Assembly (NCBI GenBank): GCA_034620365.1 | Contig: JAQGEQ010000003.1 | Coordinates: forward strand, 310,001 to 374,000 | From: Pegea sp. RAD2-039 | Lineage: Eukaryota > Chordata > Thaliacea > Salpida > Salpidae | Reading direction: 5' to 3' | DNA: 64,000 bases | Shown here: positions 14,101 to 28,400 of the stretch, one piece after another | How positions within the stretch are numbered: position 1 is the first letter of the stretch | Layout of the letters: every line of letters begins with the position of its first letter | Made by a program: the position numbers and the translations under genes | The notes under the pieces: model-generated | What the model was told of the DNA's origin: nothing | The model's database searches: none | The model's input: the letters and a program-made list of their open reading frames with translations, nothing else

Positions 14101-17100
14101 ATTAATTTCTAATTAATCCTATTTAATTAGTTTTTATTTATCTGGATAATTATTTTTTATTAAAAATCCTAAAATTTTAACTTATTCAGAATCCACGAAA
14201 AAAAAATATAAAAATTAATTTAAAAAATCTCTAACTCGGGATTTCCCCTCAACAGAAAACATGTCGAATGCTTTGGTGTCTGAAAAACATCAGCGAAGCA
14301 GAAGTCAACGTCATCAGTGGTTGCGTCACAAACAACATCCCTGCCGCTGAGGGAACCAATTGTACCTCGGATGAAGTTAGCTCTGGATGGTGTAGTCGTG
14401 GTGAATGTGTTCAATTCGGTTACCGACCCGAGTCACGTGATGGGTCCTGGGGCAATTGGTCGAGTTGGTCCGAATGTTCGACTACTTGTGGAAATGGAGT
14501 GAGTCACGCGGTTAGAAGTTGTGATGACCCGCTACCTGCAAATGGCGGTCGCTATTGCATCGGGAACCGGAAGAGATATAAAGTTTGTAATATTGAGGTG
14601 AATATCAAATTTTAAAATTTGTGTGAATGACGAATTTTGAATTTAAAAAAAATTTCTGTGAATGACGAATTTTGAAATTTTGTAAAATTTCTGTGAATGA
14701 CGAATTTTGAATTTTGTAAAATTTTTGTGAATGACGAATTTTGAATTTTGTAAAATTTCTGTGAATGACGAATTTTGAAATTTTGTAAAATTTCTGTGAA
14801 TGACGAATTTTGAAATTTTGTAAAATTTCTGTGAATGACGAATTTTGAATTTTTTAAAGGATTGTCCCCCAAATTCTGAAGATTATCGGAGCTTGCAGTG
14901 TAAGAAGTTTAATACCGAAGAGTTCAGGAGAAGATATTACAAATGGTTGCCTTTTTATTTGAGTAGTAAGTTCAAATTAGATTTTCATTCATGAATTTCT
15001 GGATTATTTACTTTCTAAGTCTTTTAGTACAAGCAACCCTGGTTGAAATCCTAAAATAAAAAGGCCAGTTTGGTCAAGTACCTTAGTAAGGTTGCTAAAA
15101 AATAGCTTTGGTAACTGGGGTTTAGGGTTTCAAGTTATTTATTTGTAAATAAATTTGCAAGTTTAAAAATCTGTTATTTGCATAATAACTAATTTACATA
15201 AATCTATAATTTGCAAAAAATAAATTCTTGAAAAATTAAAACGGGAAGCTTGTGGTTTTTAAAGTAGCATTAATTAGTTAAAAACACTTTAATAAAAACT
15301 GCGTGAAAACCTATATTTTCTAAAATTATAAAAAGAAAACTTTATATTTTATTTGTATATCAAAGAACTAATAAATAAGTCTCAACTTACAGGAAGTATG
15401 GGTAATCCTTGTGCTTTGAACTGTATTGCTGATGGCCAAACATTCTATTCCTTAAAATCCAAAACTGTTGAAGATGGAACCACTTGCTTCCCCGATTCAT
15501 TGGATATTTGTATTGTCGGTGAATGTCATGTAAGAAATCATAAATTATTTGTAATTGTAAATTAATTAGTAAATTGAAATTGTAGCATGTTGGATGTGAT
15601 AATGTTCTTCATTCTGATGCTGTTGAGGATAAATGTAGAGTTTGTGGAGGTGATGGAGGTAGCTGTGTTACTTATGCTGGCGAGATAAGAAAAATTGTCC
15701 AGCCAAATAGTGAGTATTATCGACGGTTATCACTGAGAATCTCCTTATTATCAAGTTGTTTTGCGAAATTATGCAAATTAGTTATTTATTTGGTGGTTGA
15801 AGGTGCTGAGGCCTGCTAGTAGAAGTAATTGAAACATTGATTGATATTTAAAATTAGGAGTTTCTTTGAGTTTTGGGGATGAATAATAAGTTCTATAAGG
15901 TTTTAACCGATATAAACCAATCTATAATCAACATTAACACTTTCTTCAATTAGTTAAAATTGAAATTTTGGGTTTTAAGAAATAAAATAATTTTTGAATA
16001 TTGCAATTTAAATGCCCCAAAAAAAAAACATTTTTTAAAGTTACAACTAAACCTAAAAATAAGTTCATAAGAGCATCAATTGTTAAAATGTTTGAATCTG
16101 AACAGGAAGCTATAAGTGACTTTGTATTTAGATGTGGTTTACAGAATTTGAGGATTTTCAAAAGTTAATTGTTAACAGGAATCTATTGTCATTAACATTT
16201 CCGTTTTAGCTAGATAAAAGTAATCATAAGAAGTAGAAATAAAAAACTGCATTAAAATTTGCATCAGGCCTCAAACAATATAAGCTATTGTAGAACACAA
16301 TAGCTTACATTTGCTGCAAGCGTCTTCTATTTTCAAAAATTACGTCATGTTTAAAACTTAGTGGTTTTTATTGTTCATTTTTTTATTATACTTTTTCCTC
16401 TAACAAAGTAGATGCTTAAAACTTAGATTTTTTTTACAGAATATCATTTTATCGTTACAATCCCAAAAGGTTCTGTTAATATTTTTGTTGAAGAAGTTGT
16501 ACCAGCTGAGAAGAATTTTATTGGTGATTTATTTTGATTGAATTGAATAATAATTATTATTAGATCATCTATTAATCAATACTTAAACTATCTAGCAATT
16601 TAACTAGTGAAGAACCATTAACAACCATCTAGTAACTATTAAAAGCTAGCTAATAACCATCTCAATTATGTTGTTACAACCAACTTTACAAACTTTTTAT
16701 TTTATCTCAATTTGTTTATAGCTCTAAGAGGAGTTGATCAAACTGACTACATCAACGGCAAATGGTTGATAGAATGGCCTCAGAGTTTTGATATTGCTGG
16801 AACTACATTTTCTTATAAACGTTCAGCTGGTGAACTTGAATCTTTAAGTGCTAGAGGTCCAACTAATACTTCTATGAATATTTTGGTGAGATTACCAACA
16901 AAGTTATTTTCTGATAAAAAAAAATTGGTTAATTTGGAATTCCCAACTAAAAGGGTCCCTTCTAAGAGTCTATGAGATATCTCTATTGAGTCTCAGCTTT
17001 AAAGAGTTTCTATTTTGATCTGTGAAACTCCTCGCCTTAAAAACTTAGGTGGTAGAAGGTGCTGAGGCTTCTACAAGCATGACGTCACTAAAATTCTGCT

Positions 17101-19450
17101 TAAAACTCCTTAAAAAATTCATCATTTTTTGTTCAGCTTTTAGTAATTTGTAAAAATTTCTTTTTAGGCTTTAATGCAGGAAGTCAACATGGGAATTAAA
17201 TACGAGTTTAATGTTCCTGTTGATCGAGCAGATGGAAGTGGTGTAGTTCCTGAATCTGCTTTTCTTTGGGAGTTTGATCAATGGAGCCCTTGTAGCGCAT
17301 CATGTGCTGGAGGTAAACTCCCCAACAAAACTTCCCACAATGAAAATTCAATGAATTGATTTTTAGGTTTTCAAAACAAAGCAGTTTTATGTAAACGTTT
17401 AGATGATATGACTGTGGTTCAACATAAGTTTTGTGATGCAAGAACAAGACCCTTAGAAGCTAGACGAAGTTGTAATGATGAACCTTGCCCCCCTGTGTAA
17501 GTATAAGCCCCCAAAAGCGACAGAAATTACAAATATATTGTTTATATAAAATATATATAACATACAAAATATTTATAAATTATGAATAATATTTATCGAT
17601 AATAGTGATAAAAGTATATCTATTTATATATGATTAGTTGTAAATAATCAAAACTTATTTAATAGCTTTTATTTAACAAATATTAATTATAAATTGTGTT
17701 TCAAAATAAATATTTATTTTAAATTGTTGTTAAATAAAAATATGATAATATATTATGATTATTTAATAAGAATTATTACAAATAATAATTATACTATAAA
17801 AATTATATTATTATAAAATAGAAACTTTTTTTTAAATTATCAATCATCATAATAATATAAATATAAATAAATTAATATTATGTAAATGACTCGATGAAAA
17901 TATAAATAATATATTCAAAAGATAAACAATAATAATTTCAACTTAAACATAATTTTTTAATTTTTTAATCGTCATTCTTAAAATCTTCAAAAATATTCTT
18001 TTCAAAACAGCTGGTTTATTGGAAGATGGGAAGACTGTAGTGCTCCTTGCGGAGGAGGTCGCAGGACTCGTCTAGTGATGTGTATGAGGACAATATCGCG
18101 AACTGATGACGAAACAGTTCCAGACGACTATTGTGAAACTCAAAAACCTGTTTCTGATGAAGTATGTAACACTGAAGTCTGTCCGCCGGTCTGGGTCACT
18201 AGTAAATGGCAACGAGTAAGTTTTGAATGACGAATTTTGAATGGAGCTAATTGGTTGTTTAGTGTTCAGTTACTTGTGGTTCTGGGTGGAAAAAACGCGA
18301 TGTCTGGTGTATGTCTCCTGATCGCGATATTAGATATGTGACGTCACGTTGTGACGCGCGACAGAAGCCTGTGAATAGGTCACAATGTGATATGGACAGC
18401 TGTCCACCTTTAAAATGGAGAACTTATCCCTGGTCAACTGTAAGTTTTTAATTGATATTTGTTAAATATAACTTTAATTATTTATCTAGTTAATTTATTA
18501 TTTTATATTTATCATAAACTTACAATTTTTATATAAATATTATTTATATTATCTATTGTTCTATCTGTTTGTATAAATATATTAGATATTTATTATTAAA
18601 AATAGATTATTTATATTATTTATTATCATTTAAAGTATACTTTATTATCAAATTATTGTTTTATTTAACAAGTTGCTGCAGATAAAGTATTTTTATTCTA
18701 TTATTATTATCTGCTAATATTGTTTTGTGTTTTCTATAAAAGCTATAATTTGTCGTTTGTAGCAATAAATTGAATAAAATAAATAAATTATATCAGTATA
18801 TATTGCTAATGAAGCTTCAATTTGATTATTCTTAATTAAATGTTGATTAGTTATTAATGATAATTATAAACTATTTTTTAAATTTGTTTATTTAAGGTTA
18901 AGTAGACGTTAAGATTTTATTACAAAAAATGATTATAATTAAAATAAACTGCAAATATTTTAATAATAAATATTATCAGAAAACGTATAAACATTTTGTA
19001 TATTTATAATTGATTTATCGATAATACATATTTCAGAAATGTAAATAAAATAATTATTCCATATATTTCGAATAATATATATTATCGTTTTTCAAATATT
19101 TTTATTATAAATTATTTCAAATTTAATATAGAAACACGAATAATTATTTTTTTAATTTCTAGTGTTCAGCAACATGTGGTCACGGACAACGAAAACGTCG
19201 AGTTGTTTGTCGTCAAGGCAACCAACAAGTTCATCCCAGCAGATGTGTCAAGTTTCAAAGACCAAAAGCCATATCAACTTGCAGGTCACATGTCCAATGT
19301 AATGCCCAGGTGGTCCCCACTAGAGGTGGAACCTCAAAGTGTAATGATGATCCTAAAGTTGATTATTGCAACAAAGTGGTCAAATTTGGATTCTGCCCCA
19401 GAGTTTATTTCCAGAAAATGTGCTGCGCCTCATGTGCAGATAGACGTTGA
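8130..19450 (+). CDS. ADAMTS6/10-like: ADAMTS6/10-type secreted metalloprotease, complete, 21 exons
   Basis: Secreted zinc metalloprotease of the extracellular matrix (1166 aa). Exons: 8130-8229, 8458-8921, 9321-9498, 9713-9912, 9971-10054, 10560-10693, 12248-12291, 12477-12582, 12636-12782, 13575-13716, 14256-14597, 14860-14965, 15393-15529, 15586-15709, 16440-16523, 16722-16885, 17168-17312, 17367-17496, 18011-18215, 18263-18439, 19163-19450. All junctions are GT-AG and all phases agree. Order: hydrophobic signal peptide (residues 1-25), M12B propeptide, furin site RKRR (274-277), catalytic domain with HEIGHNFGMLHD (432-443) and Met-turn Met460, disintegrin-like domain, central TSP1 (from about 597), Cys-rich and spacer domains, four more TSP1 repeats, and a C-terminal PLAC domain with [13 protein letters not shown]. 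Central plus four TSP1 repeats and PLAC is the ADAMTS6/10 layout, and length fits. ATG 8130 was chosen because it supplies the signal peptide and joins exon 2 in phase. Introns 6 and 11 carry tandem repeats. Confidence 0.93.
10873..12156 (+). repeat. About 113-bp satellite, roughly 11 copies, in ADAMTS intron 6
   Basis: Head-to-tail units starting near TTGGTGGTTGAAGGTGCTGA recur about every 113 bp with few differences. Each unit contains an inverted repeat, AAGGTGCTGAAG and CTTCTAGCACCTT, around a 9-nt loop, giving a 12-bp stem with one bulged T. Short open frames of about 60 codons here are products of the repeat. Diverged single copies lie elsewhere in the window (2886, 12870, 15789, 17048, 26050, 53255, 55222, 57390), so this is a local expansion of an interspersed element. 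Confidence 0.93.
12870..12965 (+). repeat. Diverged single copy of the 113-bp repeat in ADAMTS intron 9
   Basis: Holds the same blocks in order: CAACATCAAGTCAATA, then TTGGTGGTTTAAGGTGTTGAGGAC-type sequence, with substitutions and small deletions. It lies in the intron between the exons ending at 12782 and starting at 13575. Confidence 0.6.
13470..13555 (+). mobile_element. 3' tail of a non-LTR retrotransposon in ADAMTS intron 9
   Basis: GTGTTAGCGAGAGGTGC followed by a C/T-rich stretch, TTTATTGAAATAAATAAATA and an AAAT-type tail. The same sequence ends the reverse-transcriptase fragment at 44190-44272, so this is a severely 5'-truncated copy of that LINE, or a SINE sharing its tail. Sequence at 13020-13320 just upstream is also less AT-rich than its surroundings and may belong to the same or another insertion. 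Confidence 0.7.
14620..14850 (+). repeat. About 35-bp tandem repeat filling ADAMTS intron 11
   Basis: Six to seven units of the type TGAATGACGAATTTTGAA followed by ATTTTGTAAAATTTCTG. They occupy almost the whole 262-bp intron between exons ending at 14597 and starting at 14860. One half-unit (TGAATGACGAATTTTGAAT) also stands alone in intron 19 of the same gene near 18222. Confidence 0.9.
15789..15830 (+). repeat. Partial 113-bp repeat copy in ADAMTS intron 14
   Basis: TTGGTGGTTGAAGGTGCTGA matches the 5' part of the satellite unit and then diverges. A similar fragment, GGTGGTAGAAGGTGCTGAGG, lies at 17050 in intron 16. Confidence 0.6.
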
Positions 19451-22400
19451 TAAAATGGTTTTTGGGTTTTGGTTTCGGGATTTTATTATATATATATTTA
19501 GATTTTGAACACTGTGAATTTATTTAACTGGAAAATTAAAGTTTTAGCTAACTAGTTACAAACAGAGTATTTATTTGGAAGCTTTTCTGTTTATTCCATT
19601 TTAATATCAGATTTTCGGTTTCGGGAAAAACCCTTTTTATGTTTATCTTTTTTTGCCACCAACTTTGTTTGTCTTTTTTCTCTATTTTTGCCTGCCATTT
19701 TAGTTATTTTTCAAAGAAAATATTTCTCTTTTTTGTTTCTTTGTTATTTATCGTCATTTAAAGGTTTTCTTCATCTAAATATTTTCTATTTTCATCTATA
19801 AACTTTGTTATGGTCGCAAATTATAGAAATTAGCTAAAACCTTTATATATTCTTTTTCGTTTTCTTTCACTGCTTCTATTTTTTGCGTCAACACAAAATA
19901 CATAAAACGCAAATGAAAAAGTATCTCATTACTTTTAAAAACCAAAAATTTAGAAGCAAGCAAGCTCTAAACACAAGATTTGTTTGGAAGATTATTTATT
20001 TTTGACTTACTATTGTTAGTCGAGGAACTTTTATAAGTGAAGGAGTTAAGTTAGGTCAATTATTGTACTTTATAAATTATTTAAACTTGATCGTTAATAT
20101 TTAAATCAATTTTTTATACTTCTACAATAACTAGTTTGTTTCTGTGGTACTTATTAGTTAGGTTTATAAGCTTAGCATTTTGTTTGATGTTGAATAAATG
20201 CTTTTATAGAATCTTTTTAAAGCCGTGATGATAGAAGTAAGATTTTTAAATAGATTTTATTGAAGGTTATTTCAATTGTGATTTATTTATCTGTAAATTT
20301 AAGTTTTAAACGTATTACATCAATATTTTGTGTTAAACTATTTTTATATAAACCCAATTTTGTTACATCTTAATTGTTATAATTGTCGTTTAAATAAAAA
20401 TTTGAGATGTAATAATCTGATTAAATTTCGCTTTTCATGTACTCGAAAAATATTTCTACAAAAATTGGAGTTGACGTAACTGCGGCGTAATCGCTGTTTT
20501 TTAATTTTGTATTGATATATTTGAAATTAAACAAATTCGATTTTTACATATTAATACAATATAAAAAAAGGTTTGGTAACCACTGTACTTGTAAAGTTTA
20601 TTATAGAACCGTTAATACTATTATCAGTAATGTAACTATTTCTTAATAGAATTAAATTTATGAAAAGGCCACTTTTAAACCTAATCTAAAAAAAATTCTT
20701 TTAAATTCTTATAAATAGAAAGTTACCAAATACTTTTATTATTTAATATAAATTAATTGTGTCATGGTATTTGAGATAATTTTTAAAAGGTTTTTAAGTC
20801 TAAAAATAATTTTAGATAACAATTTGTAAGTTTAAGTTTTCCAAAGTTTGTTTTTCTAAAAAAAAATTGACGTTTTATGTGACAAATAAACTTTTTGTTC
20901 AATTAGTTTTTTTTATCTTATTATGTGAAACTAAAAGCAGAAAATTTAACAAAACATTTCAACAAAAGAACTTTCTTTTCTAAATATTGTTGCAAAAAAC
21001 TTTTTACATTTTTTACTTTTAAAGCAGTTATGTTTTGCATCAATTCAGTTATTTACATATATATAAATTTATTTTAATGATGACAACACCTAGCCAAGAG
21101 CAAACTTCAAGAAAAAAACAACAATTTTGAAAAATTAAAGCAGCAAATGACTTTGATAGTTTAGGGGACTTTTGAAGTAAAATATTTTCAGGAATTTTGT
21201 TTTAATTACCCAAAAAATTTACAGATGTCTTTAAACCAAACATTTGACTTTTGTTTAAACTTTACAATTTGCTATTTCAATTTTGTATCATCTTCTGATT
21301 ATTATCAATTATAAATTTTAACAGTTTGTAAATTATTTAAAATGTTGTAAAATGTTAAAGTGATATAAACAAAACTATATAACACTGTTGCAAACTTTTA
21401 ACAAGTTTATTGTTTAATAAAATTTAATGCTTTTTTAAGTTGTTTTTATAAATTTTGTTAAAATTCTGTTTAGAAATTTTTTTAAATTCTAAATCTTATT
21501 ATGACAAAACAGTAAATAAAATATTCGTTAAATTTTGTTGAAAAAAATGAACTTAACAATTGAGTATTTCAATTTTAGAATAATAATTATAAGTAAACGA
21601 ATAATTTCATTTAATATAAAAAGTAATTTTTTTGTAACAGTTTTTTTTAAAGAAAATTTAAAAACTATTATTTTTGTCAAATGTTAAAAGCTTGAAAAGA
21701 GATTAAAGAATAAAAAAAATACTAAATTATCTGTTTGTTAACAGTTGATTTAATAACATAATCTTATTTCAATGAGTTACCATTGCTTAAAAACTAAAAT
21801 AAAGTTTAAAGAAATCAAAGGTTACTAAAAAAAATTATATCGAGAGGTAGATGTCAAAGTCAAATTTTCAGAATCTATTTTCAGTCATTTGCTTCTTAAA
21901 AAACGGATCTTAACATTTTACTAAACTAATTAAAAAGTTTTTCTTTTAATTTGCAAAGTTCAAAGACAAAATATAGAAAAAATTAAGTAATTTAAAGATA
22001 ACAACAAAATTTTGGTTTAAAAATATCTTTTTTTACAGATATTATAAATTATTTATTTATCTTTATTAATAATTTATTAATGATTTAATCTTAAAGTTTT
22101 TTTTTAAGTTTTTATTAGATTATATAAAGTGAATTTTAAGTTTAATCATTTTTAAATAAATTAATCACCTGTCAGTCAAATAATTAAAAACTTATTTCAT
22201 AGAATTAGATAAATTTTATCAAATTTATGATACAAAGTAAAAAAAAAAGCTTTAAGATGAGAAAAATTTGAATTTTTGACACTATTTAAAAAAAATTTAA
22301 TTATAAAAAACAAAATGCTTGAAAACAATATCACTAAAAACATGAAACAATGTTTAGATTATTTGAGGTTAAAGATTATTTTAAATTCTCAGATGACACC

Positions 22401-25400
22401 TTTTCATGTTAAATGTTAATTTGTAAACATTTTTAACACAAAGAAAAAGCAAAGATTATTTTTTTCTTCATATCATCAAGAATAAAGTTTATATTTTTTA
22501 AGTATAAAGCAACCAACTGTCTTTAGGCATTAAAAGATAAATATTTTAATTACTCTTTAAATGAAAACTGATTATTTTAAATCCAACAATAACATTGATA
22601 GAAAATGATCATATATTTATTAAATTATTTAAAATAGCTTAAATATTTACGTTTAGATTTATTTTATAGATTGAATAATATAAAAATGTAAATAAATGCT
22701 TAAAAAATTATTTTTTTATTCAATTTGTAATAGATATCTAATAGATGTTTTTATTAATTAAGTTTGTTTATATGTTTGTTTTAATGTTTAGTATTTTAAA
22801 TTAAAACTTTCATAATGTATTTGTATACATATAATTTTAAATTTCAATAAGACCACACACAAAGGCTTTGTGTTTTAGATGTTAATTTTTTTTTTAAACT
22901 TTTAAGAAAAAAATTGTAAAAAACTTAATCTAAAAAATTACAAATTAAAAAAAATAGTTTTTAAGGTAATTTAAGTCAAAATTATTATTACATTTTTATA
23001 TTACAACTAAATAATATAAAACGATTTAAAAAATTACATTCAGATGTTAATTTCTTTGTTATATATAAATTATTTACTTTCAAATTTTTTTAATTTCCAA
23101 ATTTAGTATTCAATTTCTTTTAAATTCTAAACATATATAGCAAAACAATTTCTGCTTTTATTAAAACTATCTTTGAAAATAAAACAAAAGAAGCTTTGTA
23201 AAGAGCTAACATTTTGTAATATCAACGAGACATTGACAGAAAATAAGTAAAACAGAATAATATAAAGCAGAAAACTTTAATTGCTGTTTATATAAAAACA
23301 TTTTTTTGCCATTCATTCTCTAAGCTTTTTCTGTTTCGTTGATAAGAAAGAAAATGCTGTTTTTAAAGATAAAACAGAATATTTTCTTTTAAATTTTGTC
23401 TTGATGATACCTTGAAGTTTTAGTAATAATACAACATATTTAATTTAGCGTTTAGTAACTGATATTATTGATTGAGATAGATTTTCAATTGTTTAATTTA
23501 AGATTTTTAAGAATTAAATAAAAGATAATGAATAAGAATTGAATATTGTAATTAAGATTAATAGATTTATTATGAACACAAAACATTTTTACTTTTAGAT
23601 AAAAAGATTATAATTTTCAGAAATAATTTTTTAATTTCGTTTTACAAGAAATATAATTTGTGTTTAATTATTTTTCATTAATAAAATTGATTTGATAACT
23701 TTTTTTAACGTTTGTTAATACAACAAATTTCTTTTTACTTTTTAGCAAATACAAACTTTATTTTAAGAAAACATTTTCCAAAAGAATTTGAAAATAATTA
23801 ATTTTTTTATTCCAGAATATAAAGTTTTTTGAAAAAATTTGTTCTTATTTCAAATATTTGTAAATTAATTAAAATTTATCGATTAAAGCCTAAAGATTAT
23901 ACCCTGAGTTCAAATTGGTTTTTATAATCTTTAAAATACTTTTAGAATGATTCAAAATTTCTTAAATGCACAAACTGTTTACAAAACTTTTGAAAAACGT
24001 TTTATTCTGTTTCATACAAACATTACAAAACTATTTACAGATGTAAATATTTTTATAGAAAAATATTAATTCTTTAAAAAAAATGTAAATTTTATATTTT
24101 CTTTGCTATTTAACTTTTATATTTTAAATATTTGAACTAGTAAAGGTTGTGTGACGTCATCAGAACAAAGTACTTAGTTTTGAATGACAGCTGTCTATAA
24201 TGGTGTTTTTTCTAACTGACCCGAGTTGACATAATATATTTAACATATTTTGGTTAAATTGTTTTATCTAAATTTTTATTAATAAATTTAATCAGATCCA
24301 AATAAGATTTGTAAACAATTTTATCGACTATTTTTAAAAATAATACTTTAATTGCAGACAAACTTATGAAGTTAATTTATAGGATTTATAATAATTATGG
24401 ATAGTTTTATGGATAGATAGAAATATTAAAAAAGTATATTTTATTAAAATTTTTAAAGATATTTTTCAAATTATGATGATTTAAGCAAACTTTTTTAACA
24501 GATAATAATGTTAACATTTGGTAAATAAGTTTTAAATTCCAAAATAAACAAGTAATCCGATTTTCAAAACTTATTACATAATGAAATAAAAGCTAGTAAA
24601 AAAAAGTTTAAATATTTTTAGTTTTTCATCATAACCAAAAGGAAATAAAACGATTAGAATATGTTTTAAAACTTAAATTTCATCTTTGTATAACTTTTTT
24701 ATTTTTTATGACTTTATTTTTAACAAAACTTTTACAGTTACATAAACTTTATTTATCATAATTAAATTTTCTAAATTATTTATTTTAATTTTTGAGTTAT
24801 CACTTTAAAATTACAAACATCTAAATTATATTTCTAACTTTTAAATTTCATCTAATCGAAAATTGTTATGAAAATCTAAATGTTTGTCTAAAATTTGATA
24901 TTAGTAACTAATAATTATGTTCTAATAAATTTTTGCTATATGTAATAATAATAAATATTATTTTTTTAATAAACTGTTTGACATAAAGCTAATAAAAAAG
25001 TTATTTGATAATTTTTAAACAATTTGTTGATTAAAAAAAACTAAGAATACAAAAGTTGAAATGAAAAAAGTAAATATTAAAAAGGTTAAGATGTTAAAAC
25101 ATTTGAATTATATTTTAAAATTACAATTTTCATTCAAACATAGAAAATGTTTACCAACAAAATTAACAGCATTTAAAGTAAAGGTCATTAATAACTTTTA
25201 TGTATCAAACTTTTGTAAAAAGCTCTAAATTTGGTTGACCTGTATTTTCTAGTTTGATTAATGATATTTTGAATAACTAAAAACTGGGAACAAAAAATTG
25301 TAACAATTAGTTTTTTTTCTAAAGAATTGTATTCTATTCAAACGATAAAAATAATTTAATAGCTTATAAAGTATTTGTTCATTCATATGATTGCTTAAAA

Positions 25401-28400
25401 TAAAGTTTAAACAGTTAATAAAAGATTTAAACTTTGTTTGTACATCAACTATTTTAACAAATATTATTTTATTAAAAAGTATAAGGTGTTTAATAGAATT
25501 TATGATAATTAGTAAAAGTTATTCAAACAGTTTTTTTAAATGTAAATACTTTAATTAATAGTTAAACATGTTTTAAAATTAAAACCAAAATTCCTTAATA
25601 TGTTTTTAATCAGTTTGTAATAAAAAAGAGTCAATTATGAAAAAGTTTTAAATACGAAATTACTAACAACAAAAGACTTAAATAAATTACGTTTTGTAAA
25701 ACTACAAAAAGTTTATTTATTCAAGAATTTTCAATATAATGAATTTACAAAAGCAATTTGTTTTTATAAGATATAAAACAAACTAACTTTACAAATTGTT
25801 ATTCATTTTCTACATTCTGCTACCTTCTAAAGAATTTTGAATGCAAAAAAGACTTTTTACTGTAAAGTTTAATATTTTTATAATCAAAATTAAGAGAAGC
25901 TAAATCTGAAAATCAAAACTTTATAAAATGATATTTTGTTTCTAATTCTATATAAATTTTTTCATATAAGTCAAAAAACAAGATGAAAAACGTTGATTCA
26001 AATCAAGTTATCTTCTCTTACAACTAACTTAATAATAACTCATAATAACAACAAACAACTCTTGTGTTTGGTGATTGAAGGTGCTGAAGACTCACTTGCT
26101 TCTATCACCTTGACTTGTAAAAACTTCTCGACTAACAAAACCAAGCAGACTTGTCTTGTAGTAGCATCTTGTGTTGGGTGGTTGAAGGTGGTTTGGAATT
26201 CTGATGCTATTTTGATGGTGTTCTGTATTTTAAAACAAATAAAATAAAAATTATCAGAAGCAATTTTTAGATTGAAGTAAAAATAATTAAAAGATTCAAG
26301 TTAAATTAATTAATTAACAAATTCAATAATGTAATCTTTAAAAGCTTTTATTTTTAAATCTGCAGAAATTTATAATTAAGATTAATTTTTAATCGTTTTG
26401 AATCCTAATGAAAACATTTTTTTTCTATTTATTAAAGAAATATTTGTAAATATTTGTTGAATGGTTTAGAATTCAATTTTATTTCTTAATTAGCGAGAAA
26501 ATTTCATACTTTAGATATTATAAATATTATATTGAAATTCTTTCAAAGTTTTTGAAGTTAAAGACATCTTATTAGAAGTAATTCTGAAAAACAATTAAAA
26601 TAAGAATTTTATTTTAAAAAATATTTTACAATTAAAAGTACTTATAATTTATTTCTTATTTAGCTATGTGATGACCAAAAAATTAATCTAAGTTTAGAAT
26701 TGTATAGAAATGCTTAAGTCTTAAAACTTTACTTAAAATTACACCAAAATATACAAAATTATCTGAAAAGATTTTTGTAACTTTCATTTTGTAAAATCAA
26801 ATTGTACTTTTATGCAAAGCGCAATAAATTTCTCAAAAAATTAATTTTAGTATTTAAATCATTAGTATTTGTTTTTGATAATAGCAAGTATTTTTTTCAG
26901 TTTGATGAATACTAGAAAATTTTGAAAGGATTTTGCTGGAATTAATTCGAAGAAAATAGAAAGATTTATTCTTAAAAGTGCAGATAAGTTTATTTATTAA
27001 CATTTCTTTTTTAGTTTTTAGTTTTTTTTTCTTATTTTTGAATAAATACTTTGCAAATATTTAGCAATTTCACTAATTTAAATACTTTATTTCTAATTTA
27101 CTTTAGATCTAATATTTTATTTTCCTTGAAGTTTAAATTATAATTAATGATAACTTAATAAACATAATAACAAATTTGTTTTCTTTGCTAAATTATTTAA
27201 ATAATTTCAATCTTCAAACTTTTGTTTGAATTTTATTTTATCGATTAAAAACTTCTAAAGAAAAATTTAGTTTTAATTTTAAATGCAACTTATTGATATT
27301 TTTCAAACTTTACTTTTTCAAATATATTGTCAATATTTTAAAAGCTTTAAAATCAGAAATTTATCAAAAATTGTCAAAATATTTTTTTGCTTGAAAGTTT
27401 TTTTCTTTATAAAATTGATTAAATCAATAATTGACCAAAAATTTTGAAATCTTTTATATCAGTTTGATATAAAAGGTTTTATTTTAAAGTTTGAATTTCA
27501 AAAGTTTTTCGTAACTTTACTGTGAGTTTTATTTTATTTAATTTTTAAAATAAACATTGAAAAAGTTTTATTGAATTAATATTAAGATTTTATTTTCAGA
27601 AATTAATTTTTACAAACAGTTTTTAACTTGTTTTCCAAAAATATTTTTCTAATACTTGAAAGTGAAAAATTTAAATGGGCTACTTAAATTTGACAAGTTG
27701 AGGTTTTCTTTTAAAAACTGTGAAAACTGAATATCAAAAACTTCTAACAAAAAATGCAATCATTCAAAGAACTTCAAAGAAATTTTCAGATTCTTATTTT
27801 GAAGTTTAAAAACTCAAATGCCCTGAATTTGTATTTAGAAAACAAATGTTTTTTTAAATATTGTAAAACTATTTCAAAAACTTTAACCTAGTATAAGATT
27901 AAAGTTTAGCTTAAAAATATATTTTTGACATTTTACTAGTTTATAATAAATATTAAAAGATGAATAAGTTTAAAAGCTTTTTATTTAATGGTCAGTTTTT
28001 ATGACTAATTTTATGTCACAAGTTTTAGTTTGATGAATTAAAAAAAAACAGAATCAATAACAGCTGTTTCAAAAATAACAAAATAAATTTTAATAACAAC
28101 AGCCAATCAATATCTTAATATTATTTTAAAAGCTTTGAGTATATACTTTGTTAATAAGTAATTAAGCTTCTGCAAATACGTAAAATTTAGTTAAAGAAAA
28201 AAATGAATATATTTATCATAAGCCTTTACATGAGTTTTTTATTCGACTTGTTTGTCTTTAATGTATCAAATAAACGTGATGTAAAACATAATAAACAAGG
28301 ATATTCCTCAAAAATATTGTCATCTGTTTTAGAAAATTCAATTGTTTTGTTTTCATACTAGACGTGATAAGAATATATTTCCGTTTATTGTGTTCTTATT